This document shows positions 1-9,325 of a stretch of 57,773 nt of DNA, one piece after another. Every line of letters starts with the position of its first letter. Position 1 is the stretch's first letter. Source of the DNA: JADJNW01 sp033761835. GTDB lineage: Bacteria; Bacteroidota; Bacteroidia; Chitinophagales; Saprospiraceae. Location of the stretch: the NCBI GenBank assembly GCA_033761835.1, contig JANRME010000335.1, forward strand, positions 1-57,773. Direction: 5' to 3'. The notes under the pieces were generated by a model that saw only the letters and a program-made list of their open reading frames with translations, searched no databases and was not told where the DNA came from. A program made the position numbers and the translations under genes.

Positions 1-1
1 A

Positions 2-292
2 TCTACATATCGCCGCCCCAATCCCAGTCGTTATTTAGCTTCTTTTGCGCCTTTTTTTCTGGAATATCAAGAAACAGAATATATTCAGGAGTTGATTCAG
101 CACCAAATGAATAGTTTCTTCGAGCGATACATTTTGACTTATGATACAGTTTTGGAAGTACCTATTCATTTTGTTGGTTCTATTGCTTGGCATTTCAAAC
201 CCTTTGTTGAAAAGGCATTGCAAAAACATAATTTAAAAATTGGTACATTTTTATTAGACCCGATGGAAGGATTAATTAAATTCCACAATTAA
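2..292 (+). CDS. BadF/BadG-type amino-sugar kinase, C-terminal fragment
   Basis: The reading frame is open from the left edge, so this is the 3' end of a gene that starts outside the window; the ATG at 92 is internal. The visible ~96 residues resemble the C-terminus of the BadF/BadG/BcrA/BcrD ATPase family: a PNPSRYLASF segment, then VPIHFVGSIAWHF and a closing DPMEGLIKFH. Bacteroidota members of this family are N-acetylglucosamine kinases, and a close relative in Tannerella is a MurNAc kinase. It would phosphorylate an imported amino sugar in the cytoplasm. The adjacent SusCD pair, the NagB fusion and the NamZ-like protein fit amino-sugar salvage. The family is fairly sure; GlcNAc versus MurNAc cannot be decided from this fragment. 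Confidence 0.72.
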   Translation, partial: STYRRPNPSRYLASFAPFFLEYQETEYIQELIQHQMNSFFERYILTYDTVLEVPIHFVGSIAWHFKPFVEKALQKHNLKIGTFLLDPMEGLIKFHN

Positions 293-303
293 TCATTTCA
301 ATA

Positions 304-338
304 TAATAAAAATCTCCCCATCGATATGATGAGGAGAT
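304..338 (-). terminator. Intrinsic terminator after the susD-like gene
   Basis: An 11-bp hairpin with one mismatch (arms 312-322 and 328-338, 5-nt loop) is followed on the minus strand by a T run. It lies between two convergent genes and best serves the SusD-like gene ending at 372. Confidence 0.6.
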
Positions 339-371
339 CAAAAAAATATTGTGTGTGAAATAGTAGCCTCA

Positions 372-1682
372 TTAGATAGCCGGATCCGCCGGCGTATTAG
401 GATTGTTCGTTCGCTCGCGCAATGGATACGGATAGAAATTCCGGTTGCGTTCCGGATTGGCATCATTCGGACTAGGGCGACCGAATCGGCGGCTATCTTC
501 TAGCTTTAACCCGCTCATATACAATTCGATACAACGGTTGCGATAAATTTCCTGCAATACAGCAGCCTGCGTTTGTTCACCTGCATAAGCTGGCAGTTTC
601 GCATTTACTCCAAAAGCGTCGTTCGACTTGGTCAGAACTTTGTTCAACTCCTCAATCGCTTGTGGAAGTTGGTTTTGACGAGCATAGGCTTCGGCCTTAA
701 TCAATATAATTTCACCTGGTAAATAAACAGGAATCGGATCGGTGTCGCTTTTCCAAAAACCCTGCACTTTTACATTCGTTGCAGGGTTGGCACCCAAATA
801 GAATGCAATGCGTCCGTCCGCTGGATCAGGACCTAAAGCACCCGTTAGCCCGAAATTATTTAATCCATTATATGTATTATTCGTTACTAAAGAATTTCTG
901 AATACCGGATTTTGGCTGATAGCATCGTATTTAAAAATGGATTTGCTTGTCAGATCCACTTTATTGGCGGCTTCCAGCGCTTTGGCGGAATTGCCAAGCA
1001 TCGTATAATAGCGCGCCAGCAGCGCTTGTAGGGCATTTCCAATATTAATGTCAGCGCCTACTTTTGAAGTAAAATAAGCAGAAACTGGCGATTTTGCTAA
1101 CGCCCCAGCCGCACTTTCCAGCAATTGAATTGCCTCTTGCAAAGCTTCGTTGCGGGACTTAAAATTAGCGTTTTTTCCACCCAAAAAGTCACCACCATCA
1201 ATCACTTCAGTAGGCACTTGCTCCCAAAACTGCGACATGGTGCCAATTGCCAACGCTTTGAAAAATTGTCCATACACCAAAATTCCTGTAAACGTACCTT
1301 CATCACTCGCCACATCTGCATTGTCAATGAGCAATTGAGAATAAGCTTTTACGAGGTTAGCGCTGGTCCAGATATTGCTAACAAAAGCGTTCGCACTTCC
1401 TACGTTTCCTTTTCCCGCTTCTAATGCAGCTAATTCACCATTACCCGTATTGATTACATATAATTCCTTTGTTGTCAATCCATTAGCTGATACAACATTG
1501 TATAGGGTACCGGTAGCACCTACCGAATATTCTTTTTTAATGCCGACGACTAAGCCAAGCAGTCCATCCACACTGTTGATAACAGCATCTTTGGTAGCGG
1601 CATTCGGATTGATATATTCTTTTTCGCAACTGCCAAGTAAGATTATGAGTGGCAATATTGCAATTATGATGATTTTTTTCAT
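372..1682 (-). CDS. SusD/RagB-family outer-membrane lipoprotein
   Basis: A 436-residue surface lipoprotein that should cap the SusC-like barrel encoded just upstream and bind its substrate. The N-terminus is a lipoprotein signal ending in LLGSC (Cys at about 19). The body has the TPR-like helical pattern of RagB/SusD proteins, including LPGEIILIKAEAYAR near residue 325 and a C-terminal RNRCIELYMSGLKLEDSRRFGR block typical of the family. It is somewhat shorter than common SusD proteins (about 480-600 residues). A 41-bp gap separates it from the SusC gene, and a hairpin terminator follows. Substrate is not readable from the sequence; the neighbours suggest amino-sugar or peptidoglycan fragments (inference). 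Confidence 0.9.
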   Translation of the reverse strand: MKKIIIIAILPLIILLGSCEKEYINPNAATKDAVINSVDGLLGLVVGIKKEYSVGATGTLYNVVSANGLTTKELYVINTGNGELAALEAGKGNVGSANAFVSNIWTSANLVKAYSQLLIDNADVASDEGTFTGILVYGQFFKALAIGTMSQFWEQVPTEVIDGGDFLGGKNANFKSRNEALQEAIQLLESAAGALAKSPVSAYFTSKVGADINIGNALQALLARYYTMLGNSAKALEAANKVDLTSKSIFKYDAISQNPVFRNSLVTNNTYNGLNNFGLTGALGPDPADGRIAFYLGANPATNVKVQGFWKSDTDPIPVYLPGEIILIKAEAYARQNQLPQAIEELNKVLTKSNDAFGVNAKLPAYAGEQTQAAVLQEIYRNRCIELYMSGLKLEDSRRFGRPSPNDANPERNRNFYPYPLRERTNNPNTPADPAI

Positions 1683-1723
1683 TGTTCTATAATTAAAATT
1701 AAATAATAAGTAAATAAGTGGTT

Positions 1724-4700
1724 TTAAAATTTCGCACCAATTTTAAACTGCACACTCATCGGAATGGGTACATTGCCAAAGTCGTCACCCCGCACGCGGT
1801 CGTTCTGACCAGCTGAATTGGTTTCAGGGTCAAAACCTTCGTATTTGTCGAATGAAATTAGGTTGCGACCAATTATACTAAAGTTCACATTCTGAAGCGC
1901 TTTGCCCACTTTGCCAATATTATAACTCAATGCCAATTCACGAAGCTTGACATAGGAAGCATCTTCTACGTGCTCTTCTTGAATGCGTTGCCCTGTCACC
2001 CCACCCGCAATAGAAGCCACATAACCGCGTGCTACTTCGCCTTTGAGTTCTTGCTCTGCAATTTTTCCGTGTCCAACATTATTGCCTGTAATGCGATTCC
2101 AATTGAAAATATCTGCACCTTGGAAGAAGTCAAATTGGAAGCGGAAGGATAATTTTTTGAAACTCAAATCGGAAGAAAACGAACCAAACCAATCTGGATT
2201 TGGATCACCGATAACCTTAAACAATTCTGTATTATTTGCAATCGGCTGTCCATTTGCATCGCGTACTGGTACATAATAATTGCCTGCAATACTATAAATG
2301 CGATCACGCAGTGCGCCTTCCGGTAGTTTAGACGGATCGTACTGGCTCACTGGAATAATCAAACCCCTTTCTGGTTGGGCGAGTCCTTGTGATGTCAACA
2401 AAAGATTGCCCTCATTATCACGTGCGTAATAGCGCCCAAAAAACAGACCAAATTGCTCACCGCTGATGGCTGCTTGTGTACCATCGCTACCGCGCAGGAA
2501 TAAAGCGCCCTCAATACCTGAAACCTCATTGCGATTGCGCGACCAAAGTGCGGTCAGATCCCAGCTAAAGTTTTGCGTCTTTACTGGAGAAACCTGTAAC
2601 ATCACTTCAATACCTTTATTGTTCATGCTACCTACGTTGGTCACAATGCTCGTACCGCCTGCGGTCGGTGGTAATTGGCGATCCAACAAAAGATCATCTA
2701 TATCCTGGTTATAATAAGTCACGTTCAAACCAACGCGATTTTTGAAAAAGGCCATATCCGCACCTACTTCAAATTCGGTCATGATTTCAGGGCTTACCTC
2801 TGGATTCGCTAAAATGCGCGAAGGCACAATAGAGGGCAATCCTGTGAGTTGACTCAATAAGAAGTTATCGTAGCGGTCGTAAGGACCAATACCTGTAAGG
2901 TTACCTGCTTGACCGTAAGAAGCACGCAGTTTAAGTGTTCCGATGGTATTTTGCAAATTCCCGCCTTTCCAATAATCAGATAGCAAATAGCTAAAGCTGG
3001 CTTTAGGATAGAAAATATTTTGGTTGTCTTCTGAAAAAGCAGAAGAACCGTCCATTCGGCCAGCCAGCGTTAGGAAAAATTGCTCATTATAACCAAAGGT
3101 TTGTTGTAAGAAATAGCCCCACACACTGCGCTGCGCAATACTTTGCACAGGCAAAGAAAATAGATTGGCAGCCGCCGCAATGGTCTGCACAAACGGCGCG
3201 AGGTCACGTCCTTCCTGAGCTGTGTAATGGTTGCGATTGTATTGAATTTGATAACCGGCAGTTGTAGTAGATGAAATCTTGCTCGAAATATTCCGATTAT
3301 AGGTAGCAGTCAAGTCGTGGTTGAGCAGCGTCACTGTGCTGGTCGCATTGCTCACATAACCATCCGGGAAAAAGGTAGCAGCTACACCAGCATAAGGTAA
3401 GCGTGGGTGAAATTCATTACCAACCAAAGCATAATTATCAACGCCCAGGACAGCATTGACATTCAGCCCTTTAATCGGATACAAACTAAATTGAATATCA
3501 CCGATAGTGCGGTTGGTGCGCTGGGTAATATCGAATGTTTCTAATACAGAAAGCGGATTGACGCGAACCAATTCTACTTGCTTTAGATTGCCATTGGCAT
3601 CCCGTTCATTGACGTCCCAGACATTGTCAATAATGAAAATCGTACTGATCGGGCTAAAAAAGTTATTGCCGTTCGGCATATCCTGACTCAGGCTGTAATT
3701 ATAAGCCAAGCCAACCGACATCGATGCCCAATCTGCCAAAGTTTGATTCAAACGTAAGCGCCCTGTGTATTTCGTAAAATTGGTATTTTTGACAGTACCA
3801 TCGTTGTTGAAATAACCAAAGGATGCAAAATAATTGGTTTTGTCATTTCCTCCGGAAACGGAAAGATAATTATCCGTACCCCAAGCACCTTCAAAAATAT
3901 CATCCTGATAATCATAACGTTTTACAGCATATTTATCTGTCACCAGAATACGATTGGCAGGAGCTGCTTTGATATATTTCACGCCTTGTGCCTGAAGTTG
4001 AGCTTCCGTTGGGCCGAGGTGCAACAAAAGCGTCAAACGATCTTGGGTCGTTTCAAGTCGGTCATTTCCTTTTACTCCGAAACGCTCTGGGTGGTCAGTA
4101 AGAAAAACCTTTTGGCGTAAAGCGCTATACTGAACGGATGTCCCAAATTCAACACTTGGTTTGCCGCTCTTTCCGCGTTTAGTGAAGATTTGCACCACAC
4201 CGTTAGAAGCTCTTGAACCATAGATGGCCGCTGCTGCTGCGCCATTGAGAACTTCTATGCGTTCAATATCATTTGGGTTGAGATCCACCAAGCGGTTTTG
4301 ACCAGATGCGAGGCTTACCGTCATGGCATCGCCACTCAGGTTGATTACGTTGGTAGAGCTATTGTCCACGATTACGCCATCCACAATATACAGGGGGTCA
4401 CTGGAACCTTTGATAGAGCTGGCTCCGCGCAAACGCACTGAGATACCGCCAGCGGGGTAGCCGTCGTTTTGAGAAATCTGGGCGCCCATTACTTTACCGC
4501 TCAACGCCGCAAGGGTATTGGTTGTACCGCTATTCTGAAGTTTTTCACCGCCCACGACTCCAATGGCATTTCCCAATTGTTTGCGAGTAGAAGTAGGGGA
4601 ATTACCGGTCACTACAACGGCATCAAGCTCCAGAATATCCAGCCCCAATTGCACGTCTTTGGTCAGGTTGTTATTCGATGCATTGATCGTAATTCGCTCT

Positions 4701-4969
4701 GTATAAGTAGTATAGCCAACATAACTTATTTGTAGCATGTATTCGCCTTCTGCAACAGCATCTGATAGATCGTAAAACCCACGATCATCTGTAATCGTAC
4801 CTAATCTTGTTTCTGCTAATTGAACAGTCACACCAATGAGCGGCAAACCGCCATCATCGGTCACAGTTCCTTTCACAGAGAAATTGATTTTTTGCGCGAA
4901 AGTGAGTGTAGTCATCATTGCCAGAGAGGTTAGCAATAATAACTTTCGGCTTAAGTTCATTTGTATCAT
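1724..4969 (-). CDS. SusC/RagA-family TonB-linked outer-membrane receptor
   Basis: A 1081-residue TonB-dependent transporter. A signal peptide ends at about TFAQ. A carboxypeptidase-regulatory-like domain follows (about 30-115, GTVTDDGGLPLIGVTV), then a plug domain containing the SusC-type VRLRGASSIKGSSDPLYIVDG motif in two parts (about 180-200) and NPNDIERIEVLNGAAAAAIYG. The remainder is a 22-strand-type barrel ending in VQFKIGAKF with a terminal Phe. It imports oligomeric substrate with the SusD lipoprotein encoded downstream. An alternative start three codons in (4960) is equally plausible. No clear promoter is visible in the ~140-bp upstream gap. Confidence 0.93.
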   Translation of the reverse strand: MIQMNLSRKLLLLTSLAMMTTLTFAQKINFSVKGTVTDDGGLPLIGVTVQLAETRLGTITDDRGFYDLSDAVAEGEYMLQISYVGYTTYTERITINASNNNLTKDVQLGLDILELDAVVVTGNSPTSTRKQLGNAIGVVGGEKLQNSGTTNTLAALSGKVMGAQISQNDGYPAGGISVRLRGASSIKGSSDPLYIVDGVIVDNSSTNVINLSGDAMTVSLASGQNRLVDLNPNDIERIEVLNGAAAAAIYGSRASNGVVQIFTKRGKSGKPSVEFGTSVQYSALRQKVFLTDHPERFGVKGNDRLETTQDRLTLLLHLGPTEAQLQAQGVKYIKAAPANRILVTDKYAVKRYDYQDDIFEGAWGTDNYLSVSGGNDKTNYFASFGYFNNDGTVKNTNFTKYTGRLRLNQTLADWASMSVGLAYNYSLSQDMPNGNNFFSPISTIFIIDNVWDVNERDANGNLKQVELVRVNPLSVLETFDITQRTNRTIGDIQFSLYPIKGLNVNAVLGVDNYALVGNEFHPRLPYAGVAATFFPDGYVSNATSTVTLLNHDLTATYNRNISSKISSTTTAGYQIQYNRNHYTAQEGRDLAPFVQTIAAAANLFSLPVQSIAQRSVWGYFLQQTFGYNEQFFLTLAGRMDGSSAFSEDNQNIFYPKASFSYLLSDYWKGGNLQNTIGTLKLRASYGQAGNLTGIGPYDRYDNFLLSQLTGLPSIVPSRILANPEVSPEIMTEFEVGADMAFFKNRVGLNVTYYNQDIDDLLLDRQLPPTAGGTSIVTNVGSMNNKGIEVMLQVSPVKTQNFSWDLTALWSRNRNEVSGIEGALFLRGSDGTQAAISGEQFGLFFGRYYARDNEGNLLLTSQGLAQPERGLIIPVSQYDPSKLPEGALRDRIYSIAGNYYVPVRDANGQPIANNTELFKVIGDPNPDWFGSFSSDLSFKKLSFRFQFDFFQGADIFNWNRITGNNVGHGKIAEQELKGEVARGYVASIAGGVTGQRIQEEHVEDASYVKLRELALSYNIGKVGKALQNVNFSIIGRNLISFDKYEGFDPETNSAGQNDRVRGDDFGNVPIPMSVQFKIGAKF

Positions 4970-5112
4970 AAGTCGCTTCTTTTGGTTAGAAAATTTTTAT
5001 CTTAAATAATCGAGTGATTGAATCATTATATTAAAAGTGAATATGTCGCTACTTTATTATTGCATTATTACATGAATCATTGTATGGCTTTTTTAAATTA
5101 TCAATCAAAAAT

Positions 5113-7020
5113 TCAATAATAATGCCTTTTGAACGCTTCAATCGCTTCATATTCTGCTAAACCCAATTGGTCATAAAGCTTTGCTGTGCTTCGGTTGCGC
5201 TGTTCAGCTCGTTCCCAAAATTCACGGGAGTCGTGCCCAGGAAACAATGGGCGGTCTTTTTGCGATTGATGCTTGAAAATAGCACGGCGTTTGCGCAGCA
5301 ATTCATCAGGACTGAGTGGCACCGCCATATCAATATTATAAATATCCCATTCCTGCCATGCGCCTCGATAGAGCCATACCCAGCAGTCTTTAATCCAAGT
5401 GTCACCTTCTTTTTTACAATGCTCCAATGCTTGAAAAATAGCGCTCAAACATACACGATGCGTTCCATGCGGATCTGATAAGTCGCCAGCAGCAAAAACC
5501 TGATGCGGCTGTACTTTTCTCAACAAATCCACGATAATGCGGATGTCTTCTTCGCTCAACGGTTTTTTCTTGACCAAGCCGGTTTCATAAAAGGGCATAT
5601 CCAGAAAGTGCATATTTTCATCCTTGATGCCGACATAACGGCAACCTGCTTTGGCCTCACCACGACGAATCAAGCCCTTTATTTTCTGTACTTCCTTTGG
5701 GTCTATCTCGCCTGGTTTTTTTGATTTCAGCTTTTCTTGAATAGTAGTAAATAAGGATTGCGTTACTTCTTTATGCAAGCCAAATGCTTCGTGAAAATCA
5801 TTTACAAAATCAGCAAAACGTACGACATCATCATCGAAAACTGCAATATTGCCAGAGGTTTGGTAAGCTACGTGTACATCATGCCCCTGATCGTGCAAGC
5901 GAATAAACGTGCCGCCCATCGAAATTACATCATCGTCAGGATGTGGACTAAAAATGATCGCGCGTTTGTGAGCAGGAACAGCACGTTCGGGGCGGTTGGT
6001 GTCATCTGCATTGGGTTTCCCACCAGGCCAACCTGTAATGGTATGCTGTAACTCGTTGAATACCTTTATATTTACATAATAAGCTGAATCATATTCTGTA
6101 ATCAAATCCACCATGCCATTATCCGCGTAATCCCGATTGGTCAGTTTTAAAATAGGCTTATTTAGGCTGAGACTCAGCCAGGTCACCGCCTTTTTGATGA
6201 GTTTATCATCCCAATCGCATTGCCGAACGATCCAAGGCGTTTTATAACTGGTCAATTCTGCGGCAGCAGCTTCGTCTAATACAACTGTTACATTGGCATG
6301 ATTTTGCAAATAAGTAGCTGGTACGGAATCTGTAACCGGGCCTTCTATTGTCTTTTGAATCACAGGTGCTTTGCCTTCGCCCCAAGCCATCAAAATGATT
6401 CGTTTGGCGTCCAGAATTGTGCCGACGCCCATCGTGATGGCTTTACGTGGAACATTTTCTTCACCAAAAAAATCGCTGGCAGCATCGGTAATGGTGATAT
6501 GATCGAGCGTGATAAGTCGGGTGCGTGAATTTACACCGGAGCCAGGTTCGTTAAAACCGATATGCCCCGTGCGACCGATACCAAGAATTTGAAGATCCAA
6601 TCCTCCGTTTGAACGGATTTTCTCTTCATACGATTTGCAGTAAGCTTCTACTTCCTGGCGTTGCAGCGTTCCATCGGGTACGTGAATGTTTTCGGGCAAG
6701 ATGTCAATGTGATTGAACAAATTTTCGTTCATGAAACGCACATAGCTTTGCAACTGATCCGGCTGAATAGGATAGTACTCATCCAGATTGAACGTCATCA
6801 CATTTTTAAAACTCAAGCCTTCTTCTTTGTACATTCGAATGAGTTCGGCATAAACGGTAGTTGGCGTAGAGCCAGTCGCTAAGCCAAGCACACAACGTTC
6901 GCCTTTTGCAGTTTTAACTTTGATCAAATCGGCGATTTCTAAGGCTACTGCCTTCGAAGCCGCAACCGAAGTGGGATAAACCTGTAAGGGAATTTTTTCC
7001 AGATGACTTTGCTGGTGCAT
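5113..7020 (-). CDS. nagB: Glucosamine-6-phosphate deaminase fused to a PIG-L/LmbE-like domain
   Basis: Residues about 10-270 are NagB, which converts glucosamine-6-phosphate to fructose-6-phosphate and ammonia. Visible motifs are GLATGSTPT (47-55), NLDEYYP (79-84) and the catalytic GRTGHIGFNEP (149-159). Residues about 350-620 form a PIG-L/LmbE-like zinc hydrolase domain with the HPDDD metal motif (360-364) and a later DPHGTHR block. The start at 7020 (MHQQSHLEK) gives a normal NagB N-terminus; the frame extends to 7083 but that segment looks like leader. This two-domain layout of about 635 residues is known in Bacteroidota, and the substrate of the second domain is uncertain. It is divergent from the DeoR regulator, which probably controls it. 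Confidence 0.9.
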   Translation of the reverse strand: MHQQSHLEKIPLQVYPTSVAASKAVALEIADLIKVKTAKGERCVLGLATGSTPTTVYAELIRMYKEEGLSFKNVMTFNLDEYYPIQPDQLQSYVRFMNENLFNHIDILPENIHVPDGTLQRQEVEAYCKSYEEKIRSNGGLDLQILGIGRTGHIGFNEPGSGVNSRTRLITLDHITITDAASDFFGEENVPRKAITMGVGTILDAKRIILMAWGEGKAPVIQKTIEGPVTDSVPATYLQNHANVTVVLDEAAAAELTSYKTPWIVRQCDWDDKLIKKAVTWLSLSLNKPILKLTNRDYADNGMVDLITEYDSAYYVNIKVFNELQHTITGWPGGKPNADDTNRPERAVPAHKRAIIFSPHPDDDVISMGGTFIRLHDQGHDVHVAYQTSGNIAVFDDDVVRFADFVNDFHEAFGLHKEVTQSLFTTIQEKLKSKKPGEIDPKEVQKIKGLIRRGEAKAGCRYVGIKDENMHFLDMPFYETGLVKKKPLSEEDIRIIVDLLRKVQPHQVFAAGDLSDPHGTHRVCLSAIFQALEHCKKEGDTWIKDCWVWLYRGAWQEWDIYNIDMAVPLSPDELLRKRRAIFKHQSQKDRPLFPGHDSREFWERAEQRNRSTAKLYDQLGLAEYEAIEAFKRHYY

Positions 7021-7324
7021 AATGGTGCTACTATTTGGTTTAAAAGTTGGTGAATTTTTAAAGTACAGAACATTGCCAATCAATATTTTGTGATTGAAGT
7101 AACCACTCGGGCAATGCTTGAGAATTGTAAGAGATACTATTGTTTTGAAACGTTGATGGGATTATAAATTCGCTGGCAAAATATTTGGCTTCTGTGGGAA
7201 TTTGAGAACCAAGACGAACTCTTAATTACAAAAACAAAAATGCAGTTTTTTGCGAGATTTTGCAATTTTTTTCTTTTTTTTTTTCACGTTTTTTTTTTTT
7301 TGTGCAATAAAATGAAATAAATAT
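7021..7324. promoter_or_regulatory. Divergent control region between nagB and deoR genes
   Basis: This ~300-bp gap separates divergently transcribed nagB and deoR genes, so it should carry both promoters and the regulator's operator. The most striking content is two homopolymeric T runs (11 T at about 7274-7284 and 13 T at about 7289-7301) just before the deoR start. A weak TACTTTAA (-7-like) element is seen on the minus strand near 7060. No convincing operator palindrome was found by eye. Confidence 0.4.
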
Positions 7325-8074
7325 ATGCTCAAAGAAGAAAGAAAAACCTTAATTCTGCGTGAAGTTAATATTCATAATAAAGTATTACTCACCGATTTAA
7401 GTCAAAAATTTGACGTATCGGAAGACACGATTCGCCGCGATTTACAAGACCTTGCAAATTCCAGCAAAATCATTAAAGTGAGGGGTGGTGCTTTGTCCAA
7501 ATCTTATAGCGCTTTTTCTTACCATGAGCAGGATATTTATGCCTACAAAGAAAAAATTGTAATTGCACACAAAGCAGTTAGCTTATTGCAAGACGGGATG
7601 CTCGTACTCATTAGCGGAGGCTCTACTAATCTTGAAATTGCCCGCCTCGTACCGCTCGATTTGAAAGTTACTTTTTTAACGGTGAGCCTTTCTACCGCTA
7701 TGCAATTATTGGAACATCCCAGTAGCGAAACAGTTTTTATTGGCGGCCAGCTTTCTAAAAGCGCCAAAATCAGTGTGGGTGGAGAGGTGATTGGCAAACT
7801 CACCGAGGTGCGACCCGATATTTGCTTCATGGGTACGAATGGCATTGATGCTTCGGCGGGTATGACGGATTCGGACTGGGAGGTGGTCACCGTAAAAAAA
7901 GCGATGATTCAAGCTTCTACCAAAGTTGTGCTTTGTACGATTTCTGAAAAACTTAATACCGTGCAAAAAATCAAGGTATGTGATATGGATCGAATTGATT
8001 TGCTTATCACCGAATTGCCTCCAGACAGCGAGGCATTATTACCTTACCATCATTCCGGCGTAAAAATTATGTAA
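7325..8074 (+). CDS. DeoR/GlpR-family transcriptional regulator
   Basis: A 249-residue regulator. The N-terminal winged helix (about 1-58) carries the DeoR signature LTDLSQKFDVSEDTIRRDLQDL followed by VRGGA. The C-terminal DeoR sugar-phosphate sensor domain includes SGGSTNLEIARLVP, GGQLSKSAKISVGG and the DICFMGTNGID block. Such proteins are usually repressors relieved by a phosphorylated sugar. Here the divergent nagB fusion and nearby kinase and SusCD genes suggest it senses an amino-sugar phosphate (inference). Its promoter region contains unusually long T runs. Confidence 0.9.
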   Translation: MLKEERKTLILREVNIHNKVLLTDLSQKFDVSEDTIRRDLQDLANSSKIIKVRGGALSKSYSAFSYHEQDIYAYKEKIVIAHKAVSLLQDGMLVLISGGSTNLEIARLVPLDLKVTFLTVSLSTAMQLLEHPSSETVFIGGQLSKSAKISVGGEVIGKLTEVRPDICFMGTNGIDASAGMTDSDWEVVTVKKAMIQASTKVVLCTISEKLNTVQKIKVCDMDRIDLLITELPPDSEALLPYHHSGVKIM

Positions 8075-8085
8075 GTACTTTTAGT

Positions 8086-9321
8086 TCAAAAATCCCTGTA
8101 CAAAAGATATTTCTTCCTGATTTTCATAAAGTTACCCAAACCTTCTTGCCAAGTGGCGCGAATTTCCTCTTCGCTTTTGCCGGCAATAATCTGGTCTCGA
8201 AGCTTCTTCGTACCTGCCAGTTTATCAATATAATTGGTTTTGAGAAAAAAGGATTCTTTATCAGGAAAATTCTTATAAAAATTCAACAAATAACTCAAAT
8301 TGATGCGTGCTTCTTTGTGAATATCTTCTGGTTTTAGAGTGCTTAAATCATATCCGTTGCACAGTTTCCCTTCCAATGGCGGTTGCATTGCACCTTCCAT
8401 TGGTTGCGGCGTAAAAGTAAAGTCGCCTTTAGGATAATCAGGACTACCAATCACCTGAAACTGCTTATTCGTGCCACGCCCGATACTCACATTCGTACCC
8501 TCAAAAAAGCAAAGCGACGGATAAAGATAAATGGCAAGCATATTCGGCAAATTAGGCGAGGGTTTCACCGGCAAATCGTAAGACGTTTTATGTTCATAAT
8601 AATTGCAGCCAATTATTTTTAAATCGCATTTGACCCCGCCTTCCAACCAACCTTCACCATTCACCATCTGAGCGTATTCACCAATCGTCATGCCATACAC
8701 TACTGGCACAGGGTGCAATCCTACAAAAGATTTGAATTCGGGCTCTAAAATAGGGCCATCCACAAAATGCCCATTTGGATTGGGACGGTCGAGTACCATC
8801 ATTTTGACCTTGTTTTCGGCGCAAGCCTGCATCACATAAGTCATCGTGGAAATGTAGGTGTAAAATCGCGTACCAACATCTTGAATGTCAAATAACACCC
8901 ACTCTACTCCTGACAAATCCTGCGCAGAAGGCGCTCTTTTGCTGCCATATAAGGAGATGACTTGAATGCCAGTACTTGAGTCTTTCCCATCTTCGATTTT
9001 TTCGCCATCAGAAGCGGTGCCTCGAAAACCATGTTCTGGCGCAAAAATTGTTTTGATTTGAATACCTGCACCTTTTAACATATCCACCAAATGGGTATTA
9101 TTCACAAGCGAAGTATGGTTGACCACCAAAGCGATGGTTTTCCCTTGAATCAAAGGCAAATATTCACCAAAACGAGAAGCACCGACCAAAACGGGGGACT
9201 GTATGACATACTGCCCATCAGGCGATTGAATCGGTTCATTGCCAGTAGGTTGTAAATTGTTATTACAGCCATTTGAAAAAAATAATAGAATTACAACAAA
9301 AGTTTGTATTTTCACAACCAA
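8086..9321 (-). CDS. namZ: NamZ-like exo-beta-N-acetylmuramidase (DUF1343) lipoprotein
   Basis: A 411-residue lipoprotein: signal segment MVVKIQTFVVILLFF, with Cys19 in SNGC as the acylation site. The body matches DUF1343, whose Bacillus and Tannerella members (NamZ, family GH171) remove MurNAc from the non-reducing end of peptidoglycan fragments. Visible family blocks are VVNHTSLV, IFAPEHGFRG (about 95-105), DIQDVGTRFYTYISTM, VLDRPNPNG and VDGPILEPEF. A conserved Glu in APEHGF is a candidate catalytic residue. Anchored in the envelope, it would feed amino sugars to the kinase and deaminase encoded nearby. It converges on the DeoR gene with an 11-bp gap. The family is certain; the exact substrate is by analogy. 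Confidence 0.86.
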   Translation of the reverse strand: MVVKIQTFVVILLFFSNGCNNNLQPTGNEPIQSPDGQYVIQSPVLVGASRFGEYLPLIQGKTIALVVNHTSLVNNTHLVDMLKGAGIQIKTIFAPEHGFRGTASDGEKIEDGKDSSTGIQVISLYGSKRAPSAQDLSGVEWVLFDIQDVGTRFYTYISTMTYVMQACAENKVKMMVLDRPNPNGHFVDGPILEPEFKSFVGLHPVPVVYGMTIGEYAQMVNGEGWLEGGVKCDLKIIGCNYYEHKTSYDLPVKPSPNLPNMLAIYLYPSLCFFEGTNVSIGRGTNKQFQVIGSPDYPKGDFTFTPQPMEGAMQPPLEGKLCNGYDLSTLKPEDIHKEARINLSYLLNFYKNFPDKESFFLKTNYIDKLAGTKKLRDQIIAGKSEEEIRATWQEGLGNFMKIRKKYLLYRDF

Positions 9322-9325
9322 TTTG

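Noticed and set aside
35..229. Minus-strand 64-residue frame at the left edge
   Set aside because: It is the shadow of the BadF-type kinase fragment on the plus strand.
7021..7083. Longer NagB start
   Set aside because: Adds 21 residues unlike any NagB N-terminus, and the region looks like promoter or leader.
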